Positions 55,466 through 64,000 of a stretch of 64,000 nt of DNA are shown piece by piece; position 1 is the first letter of the stretch, and each line of letters opens with the position of its first letter. The notes beneath the pieces were generated by a model that did no database searches, was not told the origin of the DNA, and worked only from the letters and a program-made list of their open reading frames with translations. Position numbers and translations under genes: made by a program. The stretch is from Stenotrophomonas sp. HITSZ_GD (GTDB lineage: Bacteria; Pseudomonadota; Gammaproteobacteria; Xanthomonadales; Xanthomonadaceae): the NCBI RefSeq assembly GCF_029543105.1, contig NZ_JARQXB010000015.1:1-64000 (forward strand), read 5' to 3'.

Positions 55466-56743
55466 TCAGGCGTAGGCGTCGAGCAGGCCGCGGGCGCGCA
55501 GGACCGAAGCCGGCACCACCACGCTGGCCGCGTCCTCGCCCGTGCCTTCGGCCGGGCCGTCGAAACCGGCGCTCGCACCGGCCTCCTGGCGCTGGCCCTG
55601 CTGCTGCGCACCCACGTCGGCGTGCGCCAGCTGGAACCCGTGCTCGCCGAGCATGTCGCGCAGCCGCGGCAGGCTCTGTTCGAGCGCCTGCCGGGTTTCG
55701 ACGTGGCTGGCGGTGAAGCTGGCATGGACCTTGTCGCCGTCCATCTGCAGGCGCACCTCGACCGGGCCCAGGTCGTTGGGGGTGATCTTGATGTGCGCGT
55801 GGCCGATCTTCTGCTCGGCCAGCCAGGTCAGGCGCGTGCCGACCGCCTCGTCGAAACCGTCGCCGTGCAGGTCCGGTGTCGGCGTCGGGCTGGCGCTGAA
55901 GACCGCGGCGGCGTCCTGCGGCCGGGTGCTGGCGCTGGCCGCGTGCGGCAGGTTCGGCAGCACGAAGGTGGGGGTGTCGATGGCCGGCGCGTCGCCGTCC
56001 GCCGTCGCCGTGGCGGCGGTGGCGCCGCCGGTCAACGCGGTGGCGGCCAGGGCGGCGAGGGCGGCGGCTTCGTCGGCGCTGGCGTTGGGCGCGGTGGCGG
56101 CCGCAGCCGCCAGGCCCGGCAGCGCGATGGCGCCCGTGGGCGCCGCGCCCGGCACGGCGGCCGCGGGCGCGGCAGCGTCGGGCTGCGGCAATCCGGACAG
56201 CAGCGCGGTGCCGGCATGGGCGGTGGCGGCGCTGGCGAGTGCGGGCATGTCGGGCACGGTCGTCGTGGCGGTGGCGGGCTGCAGCAGCATCAGGCCGAAG
56301 CCGCCCAGGCCCGGCGGCGGCCAGGCGCCGGCGTCGTGCCCGTCGGTGTCGGCGCTTTCGCCGGTCTCGGCCAAGGCCGGGGCAGCTTCGGTGCCTTCGG
56401 GCGTCTCGGCCTGTCCGGTTGGGGTCGTCTTCTGGCTGGCGCCGGCTTCGGCACGCTGGGTGCGGGACTGCGTCGGATCCTGGCCCTGCGTCCGCTTGCC
56501 TTCTTCCTGCCCGGCGCGGTCGTCGTCCTGGCGCGGGCGGCTGTCCTCGCGCTTGGCCGTCTGGCTGCGGGCGGCCTGCGGCGGCGGGGCGGCCTGCGAG
56601 GGCGACGGGCTGTTGAGCATGCTGGCGAAGCTGCCGCGCTGGGTGCCGGCATCGTCCTGCGCGGCGTCGTCGCGCGAGACGAAGCTTTCGTCCTTCAGGC
56701 CCGCGGCGCGGCCGGCGCCGTTGAAGATCGACAACGGATTCAA
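55466..56743 (-). CDS. fliK: Flagellar hook-length control protein FliK
   Basis: FliK measures hook length and triggers the export switch through FlhB. The 425-residue protein is a disordered Ala/Thr/Pro/Gln-rich chain with the conserved C-terminal domain at about 285-385 (TRLTWLAEQKIGHAHIKITPNDLGPVEVRLQMDGDKVHASFTA-type sequence). The N-terminal part varies in the family, so the domain plus location after fliJ carries the call. It overlaps fliJ by four bases. Confidence 0.9.
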   Translation of the reverse strand: MNPLSIFNGAGRAAGLKDESFVSRDDAAQDDAGTQRGSFASMLNSPSPSQAAPPPQAARSQTAKREDSRPRQDDDRAGQEEGKRTQGQDPTQSRTQRAEAGASQKTTPTGQAETPEGTEAAPALAETGESADTDGHDAGAWPPPGLGGFGLMLLQPATATTTVPDMPALASAATAHAGTALLSGLPQPDAAAPAAAVPGAAPTGAIALPGLAAAAATAPNASADEAAALAALAATALTGGATAATATADGDAPAIDTPTFVLPNLPHAASASTRPQDAAAVFSASPTPTPDLHGDGFDEAVGTRLTWLAEQKIGHAHIKITPNDLGPVEVRLQMDGDKVHASFTASHVETRQALEQSLPRLRDMLGEHGFQLAHADVGAQQQGQRQEAGASAGFDGPAEGTGEDAASVVVPASVLRARGLLDAYA

Positions 56744-57195
56744 GCGTCTTCTCCCGGCTCGGCGGCCAGTTGCGCCTGGCGCGCGCGGCGCGCGCCGAGG
56801 TCGTCCATCTCGCGCTGGTCGCGGCGTTCCACCACTTGGCGTTCCTGCGCGCGATAGCTGGCGGCCAGCTGCTCGAGCACCTGCTTCTCGCGGCTGGCCA
56901 GCAGCAGGCGCGCGCGCTCGGCTTCCACGCGGGCGCGGTTCTGGTCGACGGTGCGCATCTGCTGCTCCACCGCGCTGTCCAGGCGGTCGAGGAAGGCGCG
57001 CCGGTTGCTCAGCTGCGCCGGGCTGGTGGCGGCCATCTGGCTGCCGGCATATTCCTCGGCATAGCGGCGCAGCTCCTCCAGGCGGGAGACGTGCGTGTCC
57101 AGGTTGCGCTGGCGCTCGGCCAGGTCACGGGCCACTTCGTCCTCGTGTTCCTGGGCGCGGCGCAGCAACGGGTCGATCCGGCGGGATTGCATCAT
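56740..57195 (-). CDS. fliJ: Flagellar export chaperone FliJ
   Basis: FliJ is a coiled-coil stalk that links the FliI ATPase ring to FlhA. The 151-residue protein is almost entirely charged helix with heptad spacing and the C-terminal ERQVVERRDQREMDDLGARRARQ. Two ATGs (57195, 57192) are possible. It lies 66 bases after fliI and overlaps fliK. Confidence 0.9.
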   Translation of the reverse strand: MMQSRRIDPLLRRAQEHEDEVARDLAERQRNLDTHVSRLEELRRYAEEYAGSQMAATSPAQLSNRRAFLDRLDSAVEQQMRTVDQNRARVEAERARLLLASREKQVLEQLAASYRAQERQVVERRDQREMDDLGARRARQAQLAAEPGEDA

Positions 57196-57261
57196 GGTTC
57201 GGTGCCTGTAGGGATCGGGGCGGCCGCCGTGCGGCGGCCACGGGAAAAGCAGGAGAACGGC

Positions 57262-58656
57262 TTATCCATGCGCGGCCTCCGTTTCGACCAGGCGCTTGAG
57301 CGCGGCCTGGCTGTGCGGCAGGTCGGCGGCCTTGGCCACGTCCTGGCCAAGGAATTCGAGGATTTCCGGCCAGCGCTCCAGCGCCTCGTCGGTGACCGGA
57401 TCGTTGCCGCGCTGGTAGGCGCCGATGGCGATCAGGTCGCGGTTGGCCGAGTACGCCGACACCAGCCGCTTGAGCTTGCGGATGCGCATGCGCCACGGTT
57501 CGTCGGCGATGTCCTGCACCACGCGGCTGACCGACGATTCCACGTCGATGGCCGGATACAGGCCGCTGTCGGCGACCCGGCGCGAGAGCAGGATGTGGCC
57601 GTCGAGGATCGCGCGCGCGGCATCGGCGATGGGGTCCTGCGGGTCGTCGCCCTCGGTGAGCACGGTGTAGAACGCGGTGATCGAGCCGCGCCCGGCGGCG
57701 CCGTTGCCTGCGCGCTCCACCAGCGCGGGCAGCTTGGCGAACACGCTCGGCGGATAGCCGCGGGTGGTCGGCGGTTCGCCCACCGACAGGCCGATCTCGC
57801 GCTGCGCTTGCGCGAAGCGGGTCAACGAATCCATCAGCAGCAGCACGTTCAGGCCCTGGTCGCGGAACCACTCGGCGATCGCGGTGGCGCGGTAGGCACC
57901 ATGCAGGCGCGCCAGCGGCGGTCGGTCGGCCGGGCTGGCGACGACCACTGCACGGCGCAGGCCTTCCTCGCCCAGCGTGGTCTCGACGAAATCGCGCACT
58001 TCGCGGCCGCGTTCGCCGATCAGCCCGACCACGATCACGTCGGCGGCGGTATAGCGGGTCATCATGCCCAGCAGCGTGGACTTGCCCACGCCCGAGCCGG
58101 CGAACAGGCCCACGCGCTGGCCGCGGCCGATGGGCAACAGCGCGTTGATCGCGCGCACACCCACGTCCAGCGGCATGGTGATCGGTTCGCGCGCCAGCGG
58201 GTTGATCGACACGCCGGCCATCGAGGTGCTGCCTTCGCCGCGGATCGGCCCCTTGCCGTCCAGCGGCACGCCGTCGCTGTCGATGACGCGGCCCAGCAGG
58301 CCTTCGCCCACTTCCACGCCGCCGCGGCGCCGCGAGGGCACCACGCGCGCGTTCGGTAACAGGCCGTGCAGCTCGGCGCTGGGCATCAAATAGGTACGTT
58401 CGCCGGCGAAACCGACGACCTCGGCGTCGACCCAGCCGCCGTCCACCACTTCAACCTTGCAGGTCGCGCCCATCGGCGCTTCGCAGCCGACCGCTTCCAG
58501 GGTCAGGCCCACCGCGCGGCGCAGGATGCCTTCGCGGATCAGGCCGCGGCCATTGGCCGCATCCAGCCCGAGCGCGCCCAGCCGCGTGGCCAGGCGCAGG
58601 TCGCGCGCGGCGCTCCATTCGGCGGGCAGGGCGGTGGGGAGCAGCTGCGCGTTCAC
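57262..58656 (-). CDS. fliI: Flagellum-specific ATPase FliI
   Basis: FliI powers export substrate release. The 464-residue protein has an F1-beta-like core with Walker A GSGVGKSTLLG, GLIGERGREVRDFVE, Walker B LLLMDSLTRFAQAQREI and ATP-site GEPPTTRGYPPSVF. It overlaps fliH by four bases and precedes fliJ. Confidence 0.97.
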   Translation of the reverse strand: MNAQLLPTALPAEWSAARDLRLATRLGALGLDAANGRGLIREGILRRAVGLTLEAVGCEAPMGATCKVEVVDGGWVDAEVVGFAGERTYLMPSAELHGLLPNARVVPSRRRGGVEVGEGLLGRVIDSDGVPLDGKGPIRGEGSTSMAGVSINPLAREPITMPLDVGVRAINALLPIGRGQRVGLFAGSGVGKSTLLGMMTRYTAADVIVVGLIGERGREVRDFVETTLGEEGLRRAVVVASPADRPPLARLHGAYRATAIAEWFRDQGLNVLLLMDSLTRFAQAQREIGLSVGEPPTTRGYPPSVFAKLPALVERAGNGAAGRGSITAFYTVLTEGDDPQDPIADAARAILDGHILLSRRVADSGLYPAIDVESSVSRVVQDIADEPWRMRIRKLKRLVSAYSANRDLIAIGAYQRGNDPVTDEALERWPEILEFLGQDVAKAADLPHSQAALKRLVETEAAHG

Positions 58657-59279
58657 AGGCCGGCCCCCGCCTTGCGCATCACCGTTTCCAGCGCGGCGCG
58701 CAGGCGCGCCTCCAGCGTGCCGTCGATACGCACGCTTTCGGCGTGCACGCGCAGGTCGCCGCGGCTCAGGCCGGGGTCGGCGGTGAGCCGGGTGCCCGAC
58801 ATCAGCGACAGCAGCGGGGTGAGGGCGGCGATGTCGTCCGGGTGCAGGCGCACTTCCACGTCGCGGCTGCTGCCGCCGACGGCGTCCACCGCCTCGCTGA
58901 CCAGGTCCGAGAGCAGCACCGGGTCGGCCTCGTAGGCGCGGCCGACCAGGCTGCCGGCGATGCGCACGGCCAGCTCGCCGAGCGCGCCGACCACCTCGTT
59001 TTCGAGGCGCGCGAGCGGACGGCTGAAATTGTCCAGGATGCCTTCGATCTGCGCGGTCAACCGGCGCACCTCGGCCTGGCCCTGGGCGAAGCCTTCGGCA
59101 TGGCCGCGCTCGAAGCCTTCCTGCCGCGCGGCCTCCTGGATCGCCTGGATTTCCTGCAGCGTCGGCGGCTTGGGCGGCGGCGGGGCCTCCTCGACCGGCG
59201 CGTGCGCCGCCTCGGCGGTGACCACGTCCAGCGACGGGGCCAGCCAGCGCACCACGTCCTCGCCGAGGATGGCGCTCAT
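58653..59279 (-). CDS. fliH: Flagellar assembly protein FliH
   Basis: FliH regulates FliI and docks it to the C-ring. The 208-residue protein has a variable Pro-rich start, a central helix with GxxxG-like spacing (EGFERGHAEGFAQGQAEVRRL) and a C-terminal domain resembling the ATPase delta subunit (VEVRLHPDDIAAL). It overlaps fliG and fliI by four bases. Confidence 0.93.
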   Translation of the reverse strand: MSAILGEDVVRWLAPSLDVVTAEAAHAPVEEAPPPPKPPTLQEIQAIQEAARQEGFERGHAEGFAQGQAEVRRLTAQIEGILDNFSRPLARLENEVVGALGELAVRIAGSLVGRAYEADPVLLSDLVSEAVDAVGGSSRDVEVRLHPDDIAALTPLLSLMSGTRLTADPGLSRGDLRVHAESVRIDGTLEARLRAALETVMRKAGAGL

Positions 59280-60286
59280 ACCATCGCCTCCGAGCCGCCG
59301 CCGCCGAGCACGATGGTGCCCTCGTCAGCCAGCCGGCGCACGATGGTGAGGATTTCCTTCTGCGCCGCTTCCACGTCGGACAGGCGCACCGGGCCGCGCG
59401 CTTCCATGTCTTCGAGCAGGATCTCGGCCGCGCGCTGGGACATGTTGCGGGTGATCTTCTCGCGCACCTTCACGTCGGCGCCGCGCAGCGCCAGGCCCAG
59501 CTTCTCGCCGGACACCTCGCGCAGCAGGGTCTGGATCTCGCGGTCTTCCAGCTCGATCAGGTTGTCGAACACGAACATCTGGTCCTGGATCTTGCTGGCC
59601 AGTTCCGAATCGACCTTGCCGATCGCCTGCAGCACGCCCTGGTCCTGCCCGGTGTCGAGGAAGTTGAGGATGTTGGCCGCGCACTTCACCCCGCCCAGGC
59701 TGGACGATTTCAGGTTCTGGTTGCCGGCGAACTGGCGCTCCATGATCTCGTTGAGCTCGCTCAGCGCATTGGGCGGGATGCCGTCCAGCGTGGCGATGCG
59801 CAGCAGCACGTCGGCGCGCGTGCGCTCGGGCAGGTTCTTCAGCGCTTCGGCGGCCTGGTCGCTGTCCAGGTGCGCCATCACGATGGCGATGATCTGCGGG
59901 TGTTCGTTGCGCACCAGGTCGGCCACCGCGCGCGGGTCCATCCACTTGAGCGTGTCCAGGCCGGTGGTGTTGCGGCCGAGCAGGATGCGGTCGATCAGGC
60001 CCGAGGCCTTCTCTGCGCCCAGCGCCTGGATCAGCACGTTGCGGATGTAGTCGTCGGCGCCCACGCCCAGCGAGGTCTTGCCGGCCAGTTCGCCGTTGAA
60101 CTCGTCCATCACCTTCTCGACCTGCTCGCGGCTCACCCCGCTCATGGTCGCCATGGCGATGCCGATCTTCTGCACCTCCTTGGGGTCCATGTGCTTGAGC
60201 ACCTCGGCCGCGTCGGCCTCGCCGAGCGAGAGCAGCAGCACGGCGGCGCGCTGCACGCCGTTGAGCGGGGGCATGTCAGGCTTCAC
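59276..60286 (-). CDS. fliG: Flagellar motor switch protein FliG
   Basis: FliG contacts the stators and makes torque. The 336-residue protein has N, middle and C domains; the EHPQ motif (VRNEHPQIIAIVMAHLD) marks the middle domain and the C-terminal helix carries the charged torque residues (ELEDREIQTLLREVSGEKLGLALRGADVKVREKI region). It overlaps fliF by 11 bases and fliH by four. Confidence 0.97.
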   Translation of the reverse strand: MKPDMPPLNGVQRAAVLLLSLGEADAAEVLKHMDPKEVQKIGIAMATMSGVSREQVEKVMDEFNGELAGKTSLGVGADDYIRNVLIQALGAEKASGLIDRILLGRNTTGLDTLKWMDPRAVADLVRNEHPQIIAIVMAHLDSDQAAEALKNLPERTRADVLLRIATLDGIPPNALSELNEIMERQFAGNQNLKSSSLGGVKCAANILNFLDTGQDQGVLQAIGKVDSELASKIQDQMFVFDNLIELEDREIQTLLREVSGEKLGLALRGADVKVREKITRNMSQRAAEILLEDMEARGPVRLSDVEAAQKEILTIVRRLADEGTIVLGGGGSEAMV

Positions 60287-62021
60287 TGGCCACCCATCCC
60301 TTCACGACCTGCGCCACGCGCTTGGAATCGGCTTTCACCGCTTCGCGCGCCTGGCGCAGGCGGTCTTCATAGGCGTCGGAGGGCAGGGCGATCGCCGGCC
60401 GGCGGTCGATGCCCAGCTGCGCGGTGTCTTCCTCCAGCCCCGGCAGCAGTTCGTTCTGTTCGTCGAGCATGCGCAGGTCCGCGTTGTGCGGCGCGCCCGG
60501 CTCGTCCTTGCGGCGGCGCGCGGCCGGGGCCGGGCCGGTGATCGAGCGCAGCGCCGGGCGCAGCACGCCGAACAGCAGCGCCAGCACCACCACCGCGCCG
60601 AGCAGCAGGCGCGCGGCATCTCGCACGCGCGGATCTTCCCACCACTTCGGGCCGGCCTCGGCGTCGGGCGTCTCGCGCACGAACGGGGCGTTCATCACCG
60701 ACACGGTGTCGCCGCGCTCGGCGTCGAAGCCCACCGCCTGCTTCACCAGCGATTCGACCTTGGTCAGTTCGGCCGCGCTCAGCGCCTGCTCGGTGACCTT
60801 GCCCTTGGCATCGGGGCGCGGCACGTGGTCCACCAGCACCGCCACGCTGACGCGCTTGATGCGGCCGGCCGGCTGGCGGGTGTGCTGCAACGTGCGGTCC
60901 AGCTCGTAGTTGCGCGTGGCGCTCTTGGCGTTCTCGGTCGGGGTGGCGGCCACGGCCTGCTGCGCGTTGGCGGCATTCGGCGCGGCGCCGTTGGCGCCCG
61001 GCGCGGCGGCGGCCGGCGGGGTCGGCTGGCCTGGGTTGGCGGCGCCGGGCGGGGTGTTGCTGGTCGCGCCGGGCACGCCCTGCGGGCCGGCGGTGCTGGT
61101 GCTGTTCTCGCTGACCTGCTCGCTGCGCAGCTTCGGCGGCTCGCCGTTGAACAGCTCGCGCGCTTCCTCGATCACCGAGAAATCCATGTCCACGCTGACT
61201 TCCGGGTTGACGCGGCCGGCGCCGGTCAGCGGCTCGAGCAGTTCGCGGATGCGCTGGTTGTACGCGCTTTCCTGGCGGCGGACCTGGTCGAACTGCGCGG
61301 CGTTGAGCGCCGCGTCGCTGTTCGGGTCGGCGATGGTGAGCATGCGCCCGCTCTGGTCGACCACGGTGACGCGCTCCGGCGCCAGGTCCGGGATCGAGGA
61401 GGCCACCAGGTGCACGATGGCATCGACCTGGTTGCGCTCCAGCGTCTGCCCGCCGCGCAGTTCCAGTACCACCGAGGCGCTGGCGACTTCGCGCTGGCGG
61501 GTGAAGGCGCTGGGCTTGGGGATGGCCAGGTGCACGCGCGCGTCGCGCACCGGGCGCAGCGTGGTGATGGTACGCACCAGTTCGGTTTCCAGCGCGTGCT
61601 GGTAGCGCGCGTTCTCCACGAACTGGCTGACGCCGAAGCCCGGGTCGCGTTCCATCAGCTCGAAGCCCAGGCGCCCGCTGTCGGTGAGGCCGGAGCCGGC
61701 GAGCTTGAGCCGCGCATCGTGCAGGTTGGCCTCCGGCACGGTGATGCCGCCGGTAGCCGGGTCGATCTTGAAGGGGATGTTGGCCGCGCGCAGCAGGTCG
61801 GTGGCCTCGGCGGTGGCCTTCTCGTCCAGGCCGGTGTACAGCGCGGTGTAGCCGGGCTTCTGCGACCAGAAGAACACCGCCAGGCCGGCGGCCACGGCGA
61901 GGGCGATCATCGCCATCAGGCCCAGGCGGCGGGTGATCTGCAGGCTCTGGATGCGGTCGAACCAGCCGCCGGCCTTGTCGGCGCCCTGGGCGAAGCTGTC
62001 CTTGGTGAGTGCGAGTGCCAT
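60276..62021 (-). CDS. fliF: Flagellar MS-ring protein FliF
   Basis: FliF forms the MS ring in the inner membrane. The 581-residue protein has TM1 (about 33-52), ring-building motifs (YTALYTGLDEKATAEATDLL, VHLAIPKPSAFTRQREVASASV), a low-complexity periplasmic loop (about 305-360), TM2 (about 475-495) and a C-terminal FliG-binding tail. It is 12 bases after fliE. Confidence 0.97.
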   Translation of the reverse strand: MALALTKDSFAQGADKAGGWFDRIQSLQITRRLGLMAMIALAVAAGLAVFFWSQKPGYTALYTGLDEKATAEATDLLRAANIPFKIDPATGGITVPEANLHDARLKLAGSGLTDSGRLGFELMERDPGFGVSQFVENARYQHALETELVRTITTLRPVRDARVHLAIPKPSAFTRQREVASASVVLELRGGQTLERNQVDAIVHLVASSIPDLAPERVTVVDQSGRMLTIADPNSDAALNAAQFDQVRRQESAYNQRIRELLEPLTGAGRVNPEVSVDMDFSVIEEARELFNGEPPKLRSEQVSENSTSTAGPQGVPGATSNTPPGAANPGQPTPPAAAAPGANGAAPNAANAQQAVAATPTENAKSATRNYELDRTLQHTRQPAGRIKRVSVAVLVDHVPRPDAKGKVTEQALSAAELTKVESLVKQAVGFDAERGDTVSVMNAPFVRETPDAEAGPKWWEDPRVRDAARLLLGAVVVLALLFGVLRPALRSITGPAPAARRRKDEPGAPHNADLRMLDEQNELLPGLEEDTAQLGIDRRPAIALPSDAYEDRLRQAREAVKADSKRVAQVVKGWVASEA

Positions 62022-62033
62022 CCGTTCTTACCC

Positions 62034-62405
62034 TTACAGCGGCATGTTCATCACGTCCTGGTAGGCCTGGACGAGACGGTTGCGGACTTCCACGGTGGCG
62101 CGGAAGGCGATCTGGGACTGCTGGGAGGCGACCATCACGCGCGCCAGGTCGGCGCTGGGGTCGCCCATTTCGAAGGCCTTGGCCAGCGCGCCGGATTTCT
62201 GCTGCGCCTCGTTGACGCCGGACAGCGCCCCGCGCAGCGTTTCGCTGAAGCTGGCGCCCTGCGCGCCGCTGGCCGCTTGGCTGCCGGCCAGGCCTTGCAG
62301 CGCGGTGGACTGGCCGACATCGGCCGCCGGCCCCAGCGACGCCGAGCCCATCTGGCTCTGGTAGCTGCGGATCTGCGACAGGATGGAGGTGATGGAATCG
62401 CTCAT
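62034..62405 (-). CDS. fliE: Flagellar hook-basal body protein FliE
   Basis: FliE joins the MS ring to the rod. The 123-residue protein has the C-terminal signature VMVASQQSQIAFRATVEVRNRLVQAYQDVMNMPL-like end and the FSETLRGALSGVNEAQ helix. The ATG at 62405 gives the family length. It is the first gene of fliEFGHIJK and has a perfect sigma54 promoter 33 bases upstream. Confidence 0.95.
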   Translation of the reverse strand: MSDSITSILSQIRSYQSQMGSASLGPAADVGQSTALQGLAGSQAASGAQGASFSETLRGALSGVNEAQQKSGALAKAFEMGDPSADLARVMVASQQSQIAFRATVEVRNRLVQAYQDVMNMPL

Positions 62406-62437
62406 GGGAACGGCCCGGACGACGGTCACCGTTCACG

Positions 62438-62454
62438 ATGCAATCGGTGTGCCA
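62438..62454 (-). promoter_or_regulatory. sigma54 promoter of fliE operon
   Basis: Minus strand: TGGCAC-N5-TTGCAT, identical in both elements to the fliL promoter; fliE starts 33 bases downstream. Confidence 0.9.
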
Positions 62455-62488
62455 AAGCGCCGCCGGTTTTCTGGCGGGATGCCCGGGG

Positions 62489-64000
62489 CTAGGGCAGCCA
62501 GGCCCCGCGCCAGTCGTCCAGGCCTGCGCCGGCCAGCATCCAGTCCTGCCACACCGCCGCGCGCAGGGCGTCGCCGGCGGCCGCGCGGGCGTCGGCGTCG
62601 GCCAGTTGCTCGCGGATCGCCGCCACCCAGTCGCGATGCCGGTTGCGCACCCGCGTCACCGGCAGGTCGCCGCGGTAGGGCTCGATGTCGCTGGCCACCA
62701 CCGGGATCGCGCAGGCGCCGTATTCGAGCAGGCGCAGGTTGCTCTTGCAGGCGTTGAAGCGGTTGTCCTCGAGCGGGGCGATGGCGAGGTCCAGGTCGAG
62801 CCGCGCCAGCACGCGCGGGTAGCGGTCCATGCCGACGCCGGGATGGAATTCGCGCACGTAGGGTTGCAGCGCGTCCGGGCACAGGCCCATGAAGACCCAG
62901 TCCACCTCGTCGGCGAGGCTGCGCACGACGTCGGCGATCATCTCCAGGTCGCCGGCATGGCTCACGCCGCCGGCCCAGCCCACGCGCGGGCGCGGGCCCG
63001 TGTTGCGACGCGGCCCCGGCAGCGAGCGCCACATGGCTGGCGGCAGGCGATTGGCCGCGATGCGGATGTCCGGGTGCATGCCCGCCAGCGCCTCGGCCAG
63101 CGCCGGCGTCGACACCACCAACCGGTCAACCCGGGCGAAGGCGCGACGCAACGATTTCACGATATCCGGCGGCAACTGCGCCCGGTGCACGCTCTTCAGC
63201 GGCAGGTTCGGCAGGTAGTCGTCCAGTTCGTAGATCTTCAGCGCGCGATGGAAGCGGCCCACGCGCGCCATCACGTCCAGCTGCGCTTGCCCGACCTGCC
63301 GCTGCCACACCACCACGTCCGGATCCAGGCGCGTCATCTCGATCGCGTCCAGCAGGCGCGCGTGGTAAGCGCCGTCGGCCAGGCCCGCCGCGCGCAGGGC
63401 CGCCAAGGGCTGCATCACCCGGTACTCGCCGCTGCCGGCGGCGTCGGCCGGATGCGCCAGCACCTTCGGCAGCGGCCGCCAGGGCAGCGGCTGCCAGGAG
63501 AAATCGGATTCGTCGAGCCGGAACCCGCCGGGCTGGTCCAGCCGCAGTGCGGGGTGATGAGCGGGGTCGTGCGCCAGTTGCGGCAGCCAACGGGTGAGCA
63601 GCGCATCGCGCGCCTCGCCTTCCAGGGCCGCCGGCACGTCGGCGTGCAGCAACAGCGCGTGCGGGGTCCATATGTTGCGAAGGCCGCGCGCGCGCAGCCG
63701 CAGGCAGAGGTCGATATCGGCGCCCGCGTCGCCGAAGGTGTCCGCATCGAAGCCGCCGAGCGATTCGAACAACTCGCGGCGCAGCATCAGGCAGTGGCCC
63801 GCCACCGCGCTGTAGCCCTGCGCGACCTGCAAGCGCCCCAGGTAGCCGGGCGAAGCCATCGCCTCTCCCAGGAATGCACGCCCTCCACCCGGCCACACGC
63901 CCGGCAGGACGCCCCCATGGGTGATCCGGCCATCGGCGGCGACGGTGCGCGCGCCCACCGCGCCCACGTCGCCGCGTAGCGCATGCTGCACCAGTTCGCC
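62489..64000 (-). CDS. Glycosyltransferase, two domains, 5' end outside window
   Basis: The frame stays open to the right edge, so the N-terminus is missing; at least 503 residues are visible. The first part looks like the end of a GT2 (GT-A) domain (VGAVGARTV, GHCLMLRRELFESLGGFDADTFGDAGADIDLCLRLRARGLRNIW), and the second like a GT-B glycosyltransferase (DDYLPNLPLK, VGWAGGVSHAGDLEMI, FNACKSNLRLLEYGACAIPVVASDIEPYRG). Position beside fliE on the same strand suggests flagellin or surface-polysaccharide glycosylation, but the acceptor cannot be read. Confidence 0.85.
   Translation of the reverse strand, partial: GELVQHALRGDVGAVGARTVAADGRITHGGVLPGVWPGGGRAFLGEAMASPGYLGRLQVAQGYSAVAGHCLMLRRELFESLGGFDADTFGDAGADIDLCLRLRARGLRNIWTPHALLLHADVPAALEGEARDALLTRWLPQLAHDPAHHPALRLDQPGGFRLDESDFSWQPLPWRPLPKVLAHPADAAGSGEYRVMQPLAALRAAGLADGAYHARLLDAIEMTRLDPDVVVWQRQVGQAQLDVMARVGRFHRALKIYELDDYLPNLPLKSVHRAQLPPDIVKSLRRAFARVDRLVVSTPALAEALAGMHPDIRIAANRLPPAMWRSLPGPRRNTGPRPRVGWAGGVSHAGDLEMIADVVRSLADEVDWVFMGLCPDALQPYVREFHPGVGMDRYPRVLARLDLDLAIAPLEDNRFNACKSNLRLLEYGACAIPVVASDIEPYRGDLPVTRVRNRHRDWVAAIREQLADADARAAAGDALRAAVWQDWMLAGAGLDDWRGAWLP

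Overview
The window is 64 kb of G+C-rich chromosome from a motile gammaproteobacterium, most likely a member of the Lysobacteraceae/Xanthomonadaceae (Luteimonas/Lysobacter-like). The basis is the gene content and order of the flagellar/chemotaxis block, the sigma54 plus FliA (sigma28) promoter hierarchy, the MotC/MotD/ParA/CheW tail, a STAS-CheY-CheA array, and a dispersed palindromic repeat. The genus is an inference; no rRNA or tRNA gene was seen.

Bases 1-12800 are an accessory/metabolic region. A C-rich tract and a palindromic operator precede an AbrB-type antitoxin/PIN toxin pair, then acnB with a good terminator. Next come a 59-residue bacteriocin-like peptide with a double-glycine leader and a small membrane protein that could be its immunity partner. 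A divergent LysR regulator with two HTH domains faces an operon for the lower protocatechuate-4,5/gallate pathway: ligK aldolase, galD-type tautomerase, a DctA-family transporter, an OprB-like porin, ligJ hydratase and ligI lactonase. This operon lacks a ring-cleaving dioxygenase. A methyltransferase-like membrane protein follows.

Bases 12800-43500, all on the minus strand, hold two chemotaxis systems. One is STAS-cheY-cheA, four paralogous chemoreceptor genes, a PilZ/YcgR gene, cheW, a secreted OB-fold-like protein, cheR-cheD-cheB and a PAS-PAS-GAF-GGDEF-EAL protein. The other is fliA-cheY-cheZ-cheA followed by motC-motD-parA-cheW, headed by flhF-flhG. Ten sigma28-like promoters (about TAAAGTTT-N11-GCCGATAA) can be read in front of these genes and of a diguanylate cyclase gene.

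Bases 43500-62450 are the flagellar export/basal-body genes: flhB-flhA, fliLMNOP-QR, and fliEFGHIJK. The fliE, fliL and flhB units each start with a -24/-12 (sigma54) promoter. A two-component propeller/GGDEF diguanylate cyclase lies between flhB and fliR. An A+T-richer two-gene cassette of unknown function sits between fliP and fliQ. A glycosyltransferase gene runs off the right edge.

Together the genes give a hierarchy in which sigma54 turns on the export apparatus and FlhF/FlhG/FliA. FliA then turns on chemotaxis, the motor and c-di-GMP effectors (PilZ, diguanylate cyclase). The most unusual items are: a repeat family with a conserved 52-bp core and unrelated but self-complementary arms; the fliP/fliQ insert; the bacteriocin-like pair; the transporter with a changed substrate-site arginine; and a predicted leaderless motC transcript.
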